Assembly: GCA_947589005.1 (NCBI GenBank)
Contig: CANPZO010000008.1
Coordinates: forward strand, 1 to 64,000
Source: an uncultured Clostridia bacterium
Lineage (GTDB): Bacteria > Bacillota > Clostridia > UMGS1883
DNA: 64,000 bases
Direction of reading: 5' to 3'
Shown: piece by piece, positions 16,643 through 26,133 of the stretch
Layout of the letters: each line of letters begins with the position of its first letter
Position numbering within the stretch: position 1 is the first letter of the stretch
Program-made: the position numbers and the translations under genes
The notes under the pieces: model-generated
What the model was told of the DNA's origin: nothing
Seen by the model: only the letters and a program-made list of their open reading frames with translations
Database searches by the model: none

Positions 16643-17969
16643 AAAGATATTTCGCTCCTCATTTTTAACGGCGTTTCTTGTACTTGCCGCCGCCATAATC
16701 ATGATTATGGGCATTTTGTTTGACTTGTTCGGGCGGCAGATACTGCGCGAGGTGGAGAGCGAGGCCCGGTATATTTCACAGGCGGTGGAAAACGAGGGTG
16801 TGTCCTATTTAAGCGGCCTTACGGAAATCGACAGGCGCATAACCCTCGTGGCCCCCGACGGGACGGTTGTTTTTGACAATCAGGCCGACGCGGCGTCGCT
16901 GGACAATCACGGAGACCGCGAAGAGATCAGAGAGGCCATGGAAACGGGAACTGGCACCAGCGCGCGGTACTCGAAAACTCTTACGGAAAAAACTCTTTAT
17001 TACGCCGTAAAATTGTCCGACGGCAGCATTTTGAGAGTTTCGACCAATCAATATTCGGCGGTCGCCGTCATACTCGTGCTTTTGCGCCCGATTATTTTAA
17101 TCCTCGTCGCGGCTCTGATTTTGACGGCGATTTTATCGGCGAAAGTGTCGAGGTCGATAGTTAAGCCGATAAACGGTCTTGACCTTGAAAACCCCGAGGG
17201 GAATGAAACCTATGAGGAATTAACGCCTCTTCTTAGAAAAATATCCGAACAGAAGCGCACGATTTCAAGCCAGATCGATGAGCTTTCGAAGCGCGACGAA
17301 ATGCGGCGCGAGTTTACGGCGAACGTATCGCACGAATTAAAAACGCCGCTTACGTCGATTTCCGGCTTTGCGGAGCTTATGAAAAACGGAGATGTCCCGC
17401 GGGACGTCGCGGCGGATTTTGCAAAATCAATCTATGACGAAGCGCAGCGGCTTATTTCGCTTGTGAACGATATTATAGAGTTGTCCGAGCTTGACGAAAA
17501 AAGCGTCCCGCGCGAAAAGGAACCCGTTGATTTATATGAATTGTCCGGCGAGGTCATCGGCAGGCTAAAGAACCAGGCGGCAAAGAAAAACGTGAGCCTT
17601 AATTTAATGGGCGGCAGCACCGAGATTGTCGGCGTGCGGAAAATTCTCGACGAGATGATTTACAATCTTTGCGACAACGCGATAAAGTATAATAAGGAAA
17701 ACGGAACGGTTGACGTGATTGTGAATGACGCGGATAAAAAGGCGTATCTCACTGTCCGCGACACGGGCATAGGTATCCCCGCCGAGCACAGATCGCGGGT
17801 TTTCGAGCGATTTTACCGCGTGGATAAAAGCCGCTCAAAGCAGGTCGGCGGCACGGGACTGGGGCTTGCAATCGTAAAGCACGGCGCGATTTATCATGGC
17901 GCCGAAATATCCCTGGAGAGCGCCGAGGGCAAGGGCACGAGCGTTACGGTGACGTTTGATAAAGCATAA
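16635..17969 (+). CDS. phoR: Phosphate-type sensor histidine kinase
   Basis: Membrane kinase that phosphorylates the preceding regulator. About 444 residues: an N-terminal helix (about 9-32), an extracytoplasmic sensor stretch, a second helix (about 140-162), a short HAMP-like linker, HisKA with the phospho-acceptor His in FTANVSHELKTPLTS, and an HATPase domain with N-box DNAIKYN, G1 DTGIGIP and G2 GTGLGLAIVKH. GTG 16635 has AGGCGGTG about six bases upstream; a GTG at 16626 is an alternative. It is shorter than Bacillus PhoR and no PAS domain is obvious, so the signal probably comes through Pst/PhoU. Confidence 0.9.
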   Translation: MNKKIFRSSFLTAFLVLAAAIIMIMGILFDLFGRQILREVESEARYISQAVENEGVSYLSGLTEIDRRITLVAPDGTVVFDNQADAASLDNHGDREEIREAMETGTGTSARYSKTLTEKTLYYAVKLSDGSILRVSTNQYSAVAVILVLLRPIILILVAALILTAILSAKVSRSIVKPINGLDLENPEGNETYEELTPLLRKISEQKRTISSQIDELSKRDEMRREFTANVSHELKTPLTSISGFAELMKNGDVPRDVAADFAKSIYDEAQRLISLVNDIIELSELDEKSVPREKEPVDLYELSGEVIGRLKNQAAKKNVSLNLMGGSTEIVGVRKILDEMIYNLCDNAIKYNKENGTVDVIVNDADKKAYLTVRDTGIGIPAEHRSRVFERFYRVDKSRSKQVGGTGLGLAIVKHGAIYHGAEISLESAEGKGTSVTVTFDKA

Positions 17970-18006
17970 AAAACGGGTCTCGGCACGGGTCGAGACCTGC
18001 TTTTTA
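17970..18006 (+). terminator. Terminator of the pst-pho operon
   Basis: Stem GGTCTCG (17976-17982) and CGAGACC (17991-17997) with an A-run before it and CTTTTTATTT after it. Confidence 0.85.
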
Positions 18007-18041
18007 TTTCTATTCGACTTCTCATTGCCTAAACGAGGAAT

Positions 18042-18061
18042 GACGCAGCCGAAGCTGCGCC
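18042..18061 (-). repeat. UUCG-tetraloop hairpin after hydG
   Basis: On the minus strand GGCGCAGC-TTCG-GCTGCGTC forms a very stable C(UUCG)G hairpin 11 bp past the hydG stop. No T-run follows, so it may stabilise the 3' end rather than terminate. The neighbouring words ATTGCCTAAA (18024-18033) recur beside the palindrome at 49835-49866. Confidence 0.55.
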
Positions 18062-18072
18062 ATTTCTGAAAT

Positions 18073-19494
18073 TTAAAACCTGAAATCTCTTGAGCCGTTC
18101 TCGATGGCCTCGAGGTTTTTGCGGGCAATCTCCTTGACCTTGGGGTTGGTGACCTTTTCTATCTCCTTCTCGATGAGGGCCTCGCCGATTTTACGGGTCT
18201 CGGGAGAGGCGTAATCCATCAGGTACTCCTTCAGGGTCATGAGGGCGTTGGGGTGACAGCAGTTGAGTATCTGCTGATTTTTGCAAAGGGTCATGAACCG
18301 GTCTCCGGTGCGGCCCTCACGGTAGCAGGCCGTGCAGAACGAGGGGATAAAGCCCCGCTCCATGAGCCAGCGCACCACCTCGTCAAGGGTGCGGGTGTCG
18401 CTGACGTCAAACTGCTCGGTCACGTCCTCGTCCTCGAGAGTGCCGTCCGCGTAGCCGCCCACGCTGGTCTTGCTGCCGCCGCTTATCTGGCTGATGCCCA
18501 GCTCGAGCACGCGCTCGCGGCACTTCTGATTTTCGCGGGTGGAAATTATCATGCCGGTGTAGGGAACGGCGATGCGTATACAGGCCACTATCTTGGCGAA
18601 GGTGTCGTCGTCGATGCCGTTGTCAAAGGTGTCGGGGTCGATGTCGTCGGCCCGCTTAAGCCTCGGTACGCTTATGGTGTGGGGGCCTACGCCGAAAACC
18701 GCCTCAAGGTGCTCGGCGTGCATGAGCAGACCGGCGAACTCGTAGCGGTACAGCTCGAGGCCGAACAGCACTCCGCAGCCCACGTCGTCGATGCCGCCCT
18801 CCATGGCGCGGTCCATGGCCTCGGTGTGGTAGCAGTAGTTGTGCTTGGGACCGGTGGGATGGAGCTTTTCATAGCTCTCCTTGTGATAGGTCTCCTGGAA
18901 AAGAATGTAGGTGCCGATGCCGGCCTCCTTGAGCTTGCGGTAGTTCTCAACGGTGGTGGCGGCGATGTTCACGTTTACGCGGCGGATGGCGCCGTTTTTG
19001 TGCTTGATGGAGTAAATGGTCTTGATGCTCTCAAGCACATATTCGATGGGATTGTTCACCGGGTCCTCGCCGGTCTCCAGGGCAAGGCGCTTGTGGCCCA
19101 TGTCCTGAAGGGCTATGACCTCGTTCCTTATTTCCTCCTGAGTCAGCTTTTTACGGGCGATATGCTTGTTTTTCAGGTGGTAGGGACAGTAGGTGCAGCC
19201 GTTTACGCAGTAGTTGGACAGGTACAGCGGCGCGAACATTACTATTCGGTTGCCGTAAAAGTCCTCCTTTATCTGCTTGGCAAGGGTGAAAATTTCCTGA
19301 TTTCTGTCCTCCAGCTCGCAGGCCAGCAGAACCGAAGCCTCACGGTGGCCCAGACCCTTGCGCAGCTTCGCCTTCTCGATTATGGAGTCGATAAGCTCGG
19401 CGTCGGTCTTGTGGGCCTCGGCATAGGCCAGCGTGTCGAGAATTTCCTCATGGTTGATGAACTCCTCGGCGTGTTTGGATTTTACGTCGTACAT
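18073..19494 (-). CDS. hydG: [FeFe]-hydrogenase H-cluster maturase HydG (radical SAM tyrosine lyase)
   Basis: Splits tyrosine to give the CO and CN- ligands of the hydrogenase H-cluster. The 473-residue length is typical. The radical SAM cluster ligands are Cys96, Cys100 and Cys103 (CVNGCTYC, then PYH), and the auxiliary-cluster motif near the C-terminus is CTACYREGRTGDRFM with a later CC pair, as in HydG and not in ThiH. It follows pyrG by 60 bp on the same strand with no obvious promoter, though an AAAGGAAG ribosome site is present. hydF lies 28 kb away; hydE and a hydrogenase structural gene are not in the window. Confidence 0.95.
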   Translation of the reverse strand: MYDVKSKHAEEFINHEEILDTLAYAEAHKTDAELIDSIIEKAKLRKGLGHREASVLLACELEDRNQEIFTLAKQIKEDFYGNRIVMFAPLYLSNYCVNGCTYCPYHLKNKHIARKKLTQEEIRNEVIALQDMGHKRLALETGEDPVNNPIEYVLESIKTIYSIKHKNGAIRRVNVNIAATTVENYRKLKEAGIGTYILFQETYHKESYEKLHPTGPKHNYCYHTEAMDRAMEGGIDDVGCGVLFGLELYRYEFAGLLMHAEHLEAVFGVGPHTISVPRLKRADDIDPDTFDNGIDDDTFAKIVACIRIAVPYTGMIISTRENQKCRERVLELGISQISGGSKTSVGGYADGTLEDEDVTEQFDVSDTRTLDEVVRWLMERGFIPSFCTACYREGRTGDRFMTLCKNQQILNCCHPNALMTLKEYLMDYASPETRKIGEALIEKEIEKVTNPKVKEIARKNLEAIENGSRDFRF

Positions 19495-19554
19495 ATTTTT
19501 CTTCCTTTCTTTCGGGTCAGAACAAATCTTCCCCGTTAGATATTTTTAAGCAAA

Positions 19555-21168
19555 TCAGATATTTTTATGTTCCCCGGCCGCCTTAATAAACGACGCGAAC
19601 AGGGGATGCGCCCGATTGGGCCGGGACTTGAACTCCGGATGGAACTGAACGCCGATGAACCACGGGTGGTCCGTTATCTCCACGGTCTCCACCAGACGGT
19701 TGTCCGGCGAGATGCCGCCCAGCGTCAGCCCCGCGTTAACAAGGGCCTCGCGGTAGTCGTTATTGAACTCGTAGCGGTGGCGGTGGCGCTCGTAAATCAC
19801 CTCGTCGTTATAGATGCCGGCGATGCGGCTGCCCTCCGCCAGCTTGCAGGGATAAAGACCCAGACGCAGCGTGCCGCCCATATTCTCGATGTCTATCTGG
19901 TCGGGCATGATGTGTATCACCGGATGGGCGCTGTTTTCGTCAAACTCGGCGCTGTTGGCGTCCTTGAGACCCAGCACGTCCCGGGCGTACTCGATGACGG
20001 CCATCTGCATACCAAGGCATATTCCGAAAAACGGAACCTTGTTCTCACGGGCGTAGCGGGCAGCCTGAATTTTGCCCTCTATGCCGCGGTCGCCGAAGCC
20101 GCCGGGCACCAAAATCCCGTCCGCGTCCCTGAGCAGCTCGGCCGCGTTTTCGGCGGTGAGCTTTTCGCTGTCCACCCAGTCTATCTCAACGTCGATTTTA
20201 TTGGCGATGCCGCCGTGACGCAGAGCCTCGGCCACGCTGAGGTAAGCGTCGTGAAGGGCCACGTACTTGCCGACAAGGGCTATCTTGACCTTGCGGCCGT
20301 CGGTGCCCAGTGAAAGCACGGTCTCCACCATCTGCCTCCACTCGGTCAGGTCGGGCTCGACCTGGGGCAGCTTCAGGCAGCTCAGGGCCGCCGTGGCAAG
20401 TCCGCCCTCCTCCAGGGCCAGTGGAACGGCGTAAAGCGTGGGAGCGTCAAGATTTTCCACCACGCACTCTCTGTTCACGTTGCAGAAGGAGGCGATTTTT
20501 TCTTTTATGCCCTTTTCGAGGGGAATTTCCGTGCGGCACACGATGATGTCAGGCTGTATGCCCAGGCTGAGCAGCTCCTTGACGCTGTGCTGGGTGGGCT
20601 TTGACTTCTGTTCGCCGCTGGAGGCGATGTAGGGTACAAGCGTAACGTGTATGTAGAGACAGTTGTCCCTGCCCACCTCGCGCTGTACCTGGCGTATGGA
20701 CTCAAGGAAGGGCAGACTTTCGATATCGCCCACGGTGCCGCCTATCTCGGTAATCACAAAATCCACGTTGTGCTTGCCGGCGCGGTATATCCTTTCCTTT
20801 ATCTCGTTGGTGATATGGGGTATCACCTGCACCGTGCCGCCCAGATAGTCGCCCCGGCGCTCCTTGTTGATGACGTTGTAGTATACCTTGCCGCTGGTGA
20901 CGTTGGAGTTGCTGTTGAGGTTTTCGTCCACAAAACGCTCGTAGTGTCCCAGGTCAAGGTCGGTCTCCGCTCCGTCGTCGGTGACAAAAACCTCGCCGTG
21001 CTGGTAGGGGCTCATTGTGCCGGGGTCAAAGTTGATGTAAGGGTCAAACTTCTGGATAGTTATCTTATAGCCTCTGCACTTGAGCAGACGCCCCAGGGAG
21101 GCCGCGGTTATGCCCTTGCCGAGACCGGAGACCACGCCGCCGGTCACGAAGATGTATTTTGTTTCCAC
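19555..21168 (-). CDS. pyrG: CTP synthase
   Basis: Converts UTP to CTP using ATP and glutamine ammonia. 537 residues: an N-terminal amidoligase domain beginning [17 protein letters not shown], with [13 protein letters not shown], and a C-terminal class I glutamine amidotransferase with the nucleophile in GICLGMQ and the His/Glu pair in [10 protein letters not shown]. The start is GTG 21168, eight bases after a GGGGG ribosome site, and the promoter at 21215-21243 fits. The leader does not begin with the G-run used in Bacillus pyrG attenuation, so that control is probably absent. Confidence 0.96.
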   Translation of the reverse strand: METKYIFVTGGVVSGLGKGITAASLGRLLKCRGYKITIQKFDPYINFDPGTMSPYQHGEVFVTDDGAETDLDLGHYERFVDENLNSNSNVTSGKVYYNVINKERRGDYLGGTVQVIPHITNEIKERIYRAGKHNVDFVITEIGGTVGDIESLPFLESIRQVQREVGRDNCLYIHVTLVPYIASSGEQKSKPTQHSVKELLSLGIQPDIIVCRTEIPLEKGIKEKIASFCNVNRECVVENLDAPTLYAVPLALEEGGLATAALSCLKLPQVEPDLTEWRQMVETVLSLGTDGRKVKIALVGKYVALHDAYLSVAEALRHGGIANKIDVEIDWVDSEKLTAENAAELLRDADGILVPGGFGDRGIEGKIQAARYARENKVPFFGICLGMQMAVIEYARDVLGLKDANSAEFDENSAHPVIHIMPDQIDIENMGGTLRLGLYPCKLAEGSRIAGIYNDEVIYERHRHRYEFNNDYREALVNAGLTLGGISPDNRLVETVEITDHPWFIGVQFHPEFKSRPNRAHPLFASFIKAAGEHKNI

Positions 21169-21214
21169 TGATACTTCCCCCTTTGTGAAAGTTTGGTTGT
21201 GCTTTAACTACACC

Positions 21215-21243
21215 ATTGTAACACATAATTACAAAATCCGCAA
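21215..21243 (-). promoter_or_regulatory. Promoter of pyrG
   Basis: Minus-strand TTGCGG (21243-21238), 17 bp, TACAAT (21220-21215), in the gap between pyrG and the glycosyltransferase gene. Confidence 0.7.
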
Positions 21244-21271
21244 GAGCTAATTTATAAAAAACTCGGGTTTT

Positions 21272-21934
21272 TTAGTCCTCCTTCATTCGGCGGAGAACTA
21301 TCTGCCGCCGCCGCTCGGCCAGCTCGGGGTTTTTCGTGGGGGAGTAGACCGAGGGGGCGTTGGGTATTCCGGCCAGCATGGTGCATTGGTACTCGTCCAT
21401 GGCGGCGGGCTCCGTGTTAAAATAGCCCATGGCCGCGTCGTATATGCAGTAGTAGCCGTCGCCGAAGTATATGCTGTTGGCGTAAAGCTCCAAAATTTCG
21501 TTTTTAGTGTAATTTTTTTCCAAATCAAAGGCGATGAAAGCCTCGGCTATCTTCTTTATGAGGTTGCGGTTGTTTATGGAGTAGAGGTTTTTGGCGAGCT
21601 GCTGGGTAATGGTGCTGCCGCCCTCGTTCATCTCCTTGTCGCGCAAATTCACATACATGGCCCGGAGTATGCCTATGGGGTCCACGCCGCCGTGCTTGTA
21701 AAAGCGCCTGTCCTCAACGGCCACCACAGCCTTCACATAGGTGTCGGGCAAATCGGCATAGACGGTGTAATTTTCCTTTGACCTGACCTCCGCCACGGCG
21801 GAGGTCAGGCTTTTTGCGCCGACGATGGAACGGTATTCGTTATAGCCCAGCAGGACCAGCGCCCCCACCGTCAGCACAGCCAGTATCAACAGACACAGCA
21901 GCAGCGTTTTTATGATTTTTGCCACAGAGAACAC
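21272..21934 (-). CDS. Monofunctional peptidoglycan glycosyltransferase (GT51)
   Basis: Polymerises lipid II into glycan strands at the outer face of the membrane. 220 residues: one N-terminal helix (about 7-29), then the GT51 domain with catalytic Glu74 in VEDRRFYKHGG, the second motif GGSTITQQLAKNL, and the later motifs KKIAEAFIAFDLEK and EILELYANSIYFGDG. There is no transpeptidase domain, so it is an MtgA-like form rather than a class A PBP. It begins 12 bp after the MATE gene and is probably cotranscribed with it. Confidence 0.9.
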   Translation of the reverse strand: MFSVAKIIKTLLLCLLILAVLTVGALVLLGYNEYRSIVGAKSLTSAVAEVRSKENYTVYADLPDTYVKAVVAVEDRRFYKHGGVDPIGILRAMYVNLRDKEMNEGGSTITQQLAKNLYSINNRNLIKKIAEAFIAFDLEKNYTKNEILELYANSIYFGDGYYCIYDAAMGYFNTEPAAMDEYQCTMLAGIPNAPSVYSPTKNPELAERRRQIVLRRMKED

Positions 21935-21946
21935 TCTCCTTTTACC

Positions 21947-23296
21947 TTATGTATTTACCAGGTCCTTAAGCCAGGTCCCCCGGCGCTGACGGATTATGAC
22001 CGCCGCGCACTTGAACAGCTCCTCGACATAGCTTGCGCCGAGCACCACCGGCGCCGGAAGCCCCAGCACAAGGCCCGTCACGCAGACCAACGGCACGCCG
22101 ATGAGCCATACGCCGCCCACGTCGCATATCATGCAGAACACCGTGTCCCCGCCGCTGCGCATTGTGCCCACTATCGCGGCGGTAGAAAATGCCTTGAGGA
22201 ACATCGCGCAGGCGCAGATACGGAGCATGGCCGCGCAGATATTGCGGGTGTCGGGAGTCATTTTGAACAGCAGGGTTATTGGTCCGGACAGGGAGAAAAG
22301 TATTACGCCGGTGACCAATCCCTGAAGCGCCGCCATACGCTGGAAAAAGTGAGATTTCTCCAGCGCCGCCTTTCGGTTGCCGGAGCCGATCTCCTTGCCC
22401 ACGAGCACTCCGGCGGCGGTGGCCGTGCCGAAAACAAGGGCAAAGAGCATATTTTCCACCGTGCCCACTATACTGTGGGCGGCGGCGGGGCCGCTGCCGA
22501 GACGGGCGATCACCGTGCTGTAAATGGTAACGCCGACGCCCCAGAGGGACTCGTTAAAGAACACCGGCAGGCTGGTACGGAAGTATCCGGCTATGAAGCC
22601 CTTCGGAAAGCCGAACATCTCCCTTATGGGGGCGAAGAACAAATCCCTATACCCCCGCAGGCCGAACAGCACTACCCCCAGCTCCAAAAATCTCGCCGTC
22701 ACGGTGGCGATAGCCGCGCCCCTCACCCCAAGGGCGGGGAGGCCGAGCTTGCCGAAGATGAGCAGATAGTTGAGCACGGCGTTGGCGCCCAAAGACACAA
22801 GGCTGCCTATCAGCGGTATACGGGGCTGCTCGATGGCCTTCAAGCCCGTGCCCATAATTATCGTCAGGCCGAAAAGGATATATCCCAGGACGGAAATTTT
22901 GAGGTAGGCCGTGCCCGGCGGTATGACCTCCACGCTGCGGCCCACCAGCAGGCCCATTATCCCGCGGGAGAAAAGGCCCGCCCCGACGGTGAATATCAGG
23001 CCGAAAATCAGGCTCAGGCTCAGACCTACCGTCATCACGGAGCGTATGCCCTTTTTGTCCTGCTTACCCCAGAATTGGGAAAAGAACACCGTGGCCCCGC
23101 TGCATATGCCGAAAACCATCAAATTATATACAAAAAACACCTTGTTGGCCATTGCAACCCCGGCCAGCTCCACTTCTCCGAGACGGCCTATCATCAGGTT
23201 GTCCAACAGGTTTACGCTGCTGGTCACCAGATTTTGCAGGGTCAGAGGAATGACAAGGCGAACGTAATTTTTCATCGCTTCGCTGCTTTTAAACAT
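21947..23296 (-). CDS. MATE family efflux transporter
   Basis: Cation-coupled exporter of small organic compounds in the membrane. 449 residues with about 12 hydrophobic helices in two repeats; the N-terminal repeat begins RLVIPLTLQNLVTSSVNLLDNLMIGRLGEVELAGVA split over the first two helices, the usual MATE opening. The start at 23296 follows GGAAGGAG; a longer frame to 23329 has no ribosome site. Substrates cannot be told from sequence. Confidence 0.88.
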   Translation of the reverse strand: MFKSSEAMKNYVRLVIPLTLQNLVTSSVNLLDNLMIGRLGEVELAGVAMANKVFFVYNLMVFGICSGATVFFSQFWGKQDKKGIRSVMTVGLSLSLIFGLIFTVGAGLFSRGIMGLLVGRSVEVIPPGTAYLKISVLGYILFGLTIIMGTGLKAIEQPRIPLIGSLVSLGANAVLNYLLIFGKLGLPALGVRGAAIATVTARFLELGVVLFGLRGYRDLFFAPIREMFGFPKGFIAGYFRTSLPVFFNESLWGVGVTIYSTVIARLGSGPAAAHSIVGTVENMLFALVFGTATAAGVLVGKEIGSGNRKAALEKSHFFQRMAALQGLVTGVILFSLSGPITLLFKMTPDTRNICAAMLRICACAMFLKAFSTAAIVGTMRSGGDTVFCMICDVGGVWLIGVPLVCVTGLVLGLPAPVVLGASYVEELFKCAAVIIRQRRGTWLKDLVNT

Positions 23297-23319
23297 TTTT
23301 GCGGCTCCTTCCTGAACAT

Positions 23320-23348
23320 ATATTATCATATTGTCGGGTCATTTTCAA
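23320..23348 (-). promoter_or_regulatory. Promoter of the MATE-GT51 operon
   Basis: Minus-strand TTGAAA (23348-23343), 17 bp, TAATAT (23325-23320), about 25 bp before the MATE start. Confidence 0.65.
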
Positions 23349-23447
23349 GCCCGTTTTTGAATATAAATAAAATTGTAAGGTTTAATTAAGAGGCTGCGGC
23401 CATTTGCGCGGCGGCGCCTTAAACTTTTTTGTGGGGGAGATGAGGTT

Positions 23448-23648
23448 TTGCCCGATGTCCGAAAATATATACTGGGCTTTCTTTACCGGACGGCGATATG
23501 CGCCTGTCTTTTTCTGCTGTGCTATATAATAGGCCGACTTTGGCCGGCGGCCCTGAGCGGTCTGCTCGACAAGCTGTTTTACTCCGTGGACTACGAGCGG
23601 CTTGCGGCGGACTTTAAGGACCTGGCAAGGTGCGTGCTGCCAAGGTGA
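23448..23648 (+). CDS. Small membrane protein upstream of SpoIVFB-like protease
   Basis: 66 residues from a TTG start, with GGGGGAG eight bases upstream. One hydrophobic helix (about 10-30) follows a basic N-terminus, then a short amphipathic tail (DKLFYSVDYERLAADFKDL). Its stop overlaps the GTG start of the protease gene (GTGA), so the two are coupled. In Bacillus, spoIVFA occupies this place and encodes a membrane regulator of SpoIVFB. This protein is far shorter and lacks a peptidase-like domain, so it may be a minimal SpoIVFA counterpart or an unrelated coupling peptide. That reading rests on position, not on clear similarity. Confidence 0.6.
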   Translation: MPDVRKYILGFLYRTAICACLFLLCYIIGRLWPAALSGLLDKLFYSVDYERLAADFKDLARCVLPR

Positions 23649-24172
23649 AAATAAAAATACATCCGACGGCGATAATTGCTATCGCCTTTTTTATTTGGAA
23701 CAAAGGCTTTGCCAAGCTGCTCGCAGCCGTGCTCCTTCACGAGCTGGGCCACAGTCTGGCGGCCCGGGCGCTGGGACGGAAAAATCAGGTGCTGACCCTG
23801 ACGCCTCTGGGCTGCTCCCTCTACGTCGGGGAGCTGACCGGCCCGGCGGCGGTGGCGGTGTATCTGGCCGGACCGGTGGTGAGCCTGCTGCTCCTGCCCC
23901 TGCTCTACCCCCAGACCCTATGGGTCTTTGCGTTTAATATCCTGCCGGTGATGCCGCTGGACGGGGGACGGGTGCTGGCGGCGCTGGCGGGGGAACGCCG
24001 CTGCGGACTCGCGGGGGGCCTTGTGCTGCTGGCCCTGACGGAGCTGTGCCTCCTGAACGCCGCGCCACCTGTGGGACTGACGGTGATACTCTATCTCCAC
24101 AGCCGCTGGCTCGCCTCGGCGCGCTTTGTAAAAATTCGGCGGGCGGCGGATTTTTTGCGGGATTTGTATTGA
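23645..24172 (+). CDS. spoIVFB: SpoIVFB-like site-2 membrane protease (M50)
   Basis: Intramembrane zinc metalloprotease; in sporulating Bacilli and Clostridia the family matures pro-sigma-K in the mother cell. 175 residues, shorter than Bacillus SpoIVFB because the CBS-like tail is missing. The zinc-binding HELGH lies at about residues 38-42 in the second hydrophobic stretch, and the second motif NILPVMPLDGGR at about 100-111 supplies the aspartate ligand. GTG 23645 overlaps the upstream stop by four bases; a GTG at 23630 is possible. No sigK is in the window. Confidence 0.85.
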   Translation: MKIKIHPTAIIAIAFFIWNKGFAKLLAAVLLHELGHSLAARALGRKNQVLTLTPLGCSLYVGELTGPAAVAVYLAGPVVSLLLLPLLYPQTLWVFAFNILPVMPLDGGRVLAALAGERRCGLAGGLVLLALTELCLLNAAPPVGLTVILYLHSRWLASARFVKIRRAADFLRDLY

Positions 24173-24197
24173 AAAAGTAATATTTATAATGTATAAT
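24169..24197 (+). promoter_or_regulatory. Promoter of the radical SAM operon
   Basis: TTGAAA (24169-24174), overlapping the spoIVFB stop, 17 bp, TATAAT (24192-24197). Confidence 0.82.
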
Positions 24198-24240
24198 ATA
24201 AGTATGTAAATTTTACGCGAGAGCTTGAAAGGACAGTAAT

Positions 24241-26133
24241 ATGAGCACCGTCAACATCGATAAAATCCTGATGCGCGTGCAGAAGCCCACCCGCTACAGC
24301 GGCGGCGAGCTGAACAGCGTCATAAAAAATCCGGCGGACGTTAAGATACGCTACGCCTTCGCGTTCCCCGACACCTATGAGGTGGGCATGAGCCACCTCG
24401 GTATGAAGATACTCTACCACTGCCTCAACCTCCGGCCCGACACCTGGTGCGAGCGGGTCTTTGCCCCTTGGGTTGACATGGAGGAGGAAATGCGCAAAGA
24501 GCATATACCGCTCTTTTCCGTCGAAAGCCGGACGCCGGTAAGGGAGTTCGACTTCCTTGGCGTGACCCTTCAATATGAGATGTGCTACACCAACGTCCTC
24601 AATATGCTGGATTTGGCGGGCATACCCCTGCTCAGCAGGGATCGCGGCGAGGACGACCCCTTTGTCAACGCCGGAGGCCCCTGCGCTTACAATCCCGAGC
24701 CGCTGGCGGAGATATTCGACTTCTTCACCATGGGCGAGGGGGAGGAGGTCATCGGCGAGCTGATGGACGCCTACAACGAGTGGAAGGCCGAGGGCGGCAA
24801 GCGCATGGATTACCTCAAAAAAATCGCCAAAATCGAGGGGATATATGTGCCCTGCCTCTACGATGTGGAGTACAATGAGGACGGCACGCTCAGGTCCATG
24901 ACCCCCAACTGCCCCGAGGCCAAGCCTCGGGTGCGGAAAAGAATAGTTGAAAATCTGGACGAAATAGTCTATCCCGATAAATTTATCGTTCCCTTCATGG
25001 ACATAGTCCACGACCGGGCCAGCCTTGAGGTCTTTCGGGGCTGCATAAGGGGCTGCCGCTTCTGTCAGGCGGGCATGATATACCGCCCCATCAGGGAAAA
25101 AAGCCCCGAAAGGCTCCTCGACGACGCAAAAAAGTTGCTGGCCTCCACAGGCTACGAGGAGATAAGCCTCTCGAGCCTTTCCACCAGCGACTACACCCGC
25201 TTTGAGGAGCTGGCGGACAAACTGCTGGACATAACCGAAAAGGAAAAGGTTGGGCTTTCCCTGCCGTCGCTGAGGGTGGACAACTTCGGGCTGAGCCTTA
25301 TGGAGCGGGTGCAGAAGGTGCGCAAGAGCGGCCTGACCTTCGCTCCCGAGGCGGGCAGTCAGCGTATGCGCGACGTTATCAATAAAAACGTCACCGAGGA
25401 GGACCTGATGCGCAGCGTGGACCTGGCCTTCGCCGGGGGCTGGCTGACGGTGAAGCTTTATTTCATGATAGGTCTGCCCTACGAGGAGGACGGGGATATC
25501 GCCGGCATCGCCCGCCTTGCGGAAAAGGTGGCGGAGCGGTATTACGCCTCGGACAAGACCAATAAGCGCCGCGCCCCGTCGGTGAATATCAGCGTGGCGG
25601 GCTTCGTGCCGAAGCCCTTCACCCCCTTCCAGTGGGCGGCCCAGAACGACATGGACACCCTCAGACGGAAGCAGCTGCTCCTTAAGGACGAAATACACAA
25701 CCGCCATGTAAAATACAGCTATCATCAGAGCGACATAAGCGTGCTGGAGGGAGTTTTCGCCCGGGGCGACCGCAGGTTGAACAAGGTTCTTGTGCGGGCC
25801 TTTGAGCTGGGGTGCAGATTGGACGGCTGGAGCGAGTGCTTCGACATGGACAGGTGGCGCCGGGCCTTCGCCGACTGCGGCGTGGATATGGCCTTTTACA
25901 CCCGTGAGCGGAGCTATGACGAGCTTTTTCCCTGGGATTTTGTGGACATCGGCGTGACCAAGGATTTCATGATGAAAGAAAACGAGCGCGCCAAGGCTGC
26001 CGTCACCACGCCGCACTGCCGGCTCAAATGCTCCGGCTGCGGGGCGGCGTCCCTCTGCGCGGGAGGAAGGTGCAGCGTTTATACCGAGGAGAGCAGCCTG
26101 CGCAGGATAAAGGAGTTAAAAGAAAATGGCTGA
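24241..26133 (+). CDS. B12-binding-type radical SAM protein (TIGR03960 family)
   Basis: 630 residues. An N-terminal region resembles the cobalamin-binding fold used by many radical SAM enzymes (FPDTYEVGMSHLGMK), followed by the radical SAM core with cluster ligands Cys268, Cys272 and Cys275 (CIRGCRFC), and a C-terminal Cys cluster (CRLKCSGCG, CAGGRC) that may hold another metal site. The family is widespread in Clostridia beside the DUF2344 gene that follows here with an 8-bp overlap; in many genomes the pair precedes rng and rplU. The reaction is unknown. ATG 24241 follows an AAAGGAC site. Confidence 0.88.
   Translation: MSTVNIDKILMRVQKPTRYSGGELNSVIKNPADVKIRYAFAFPDTYEVGMSHLGMKILYHCLNLRPDTWCERVFAPWVDMEEEMRKEHIPLFSVESRTPVREFDFLGVTLQYEMCYTNVLNMLDLAGIPLLSRDRGEDDPFVNAGGPCAYNPEPLAEIFDFFTMGEGEEVIGELMDAYNEWKAEGGKRMDYLKKIAKIEGIYVPCLYDVEYNEDGTLRSMTPNCPEAKPRVRKRIVENLDEIVYPDKFIVPFMDIVHDRASLEVFRGCIRGCRFCQAGMIYRPIREKSPERLLDDAKKLLASTGYEEISLSSLSTSDYTRFEELADKLLDITEKEKVGLSLPSLRVDNFGLSLMERVQKVRKSGLTFAPEAGSQRMRDVINKNVTEEDLMRSVDLAFAGGWLTVKLYFMIGLPYEEDGDIAGIARLAEKVAERYYASDKTNKRRAPSVNISVAGFVPKPFTPFQWAAQNDMDTLRRKQLLLKDEIHNRHVKYSYHQSDISVLEGVFARGDRRLNKVLVRAFELGCRLDGWSECFDMDRWRRAFADCGVDMAFYTRERSYDELFPWDFVDIGVTKDFMMKENERAKAAVTTPHCRLKCSGCGAASLCAGGRCSVYTEESSLRRIKELKENG

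Noticed and set aside
21169-21271. pyrG G-addition attenuator as in Bacillus
   Set aside because: The predicted transcript start does not begin with a run of G followed by C/U, and no terminator hairpin lies in the leader.
24184-26016. 610-codon open frame on the minus strand opposite the radical SAM gene
   Set aside because: It is a shadow of GC-rich codon bias; the plus-strand frame has clear family motifs, promoter and ribosome site, and the minus-strand product has none.
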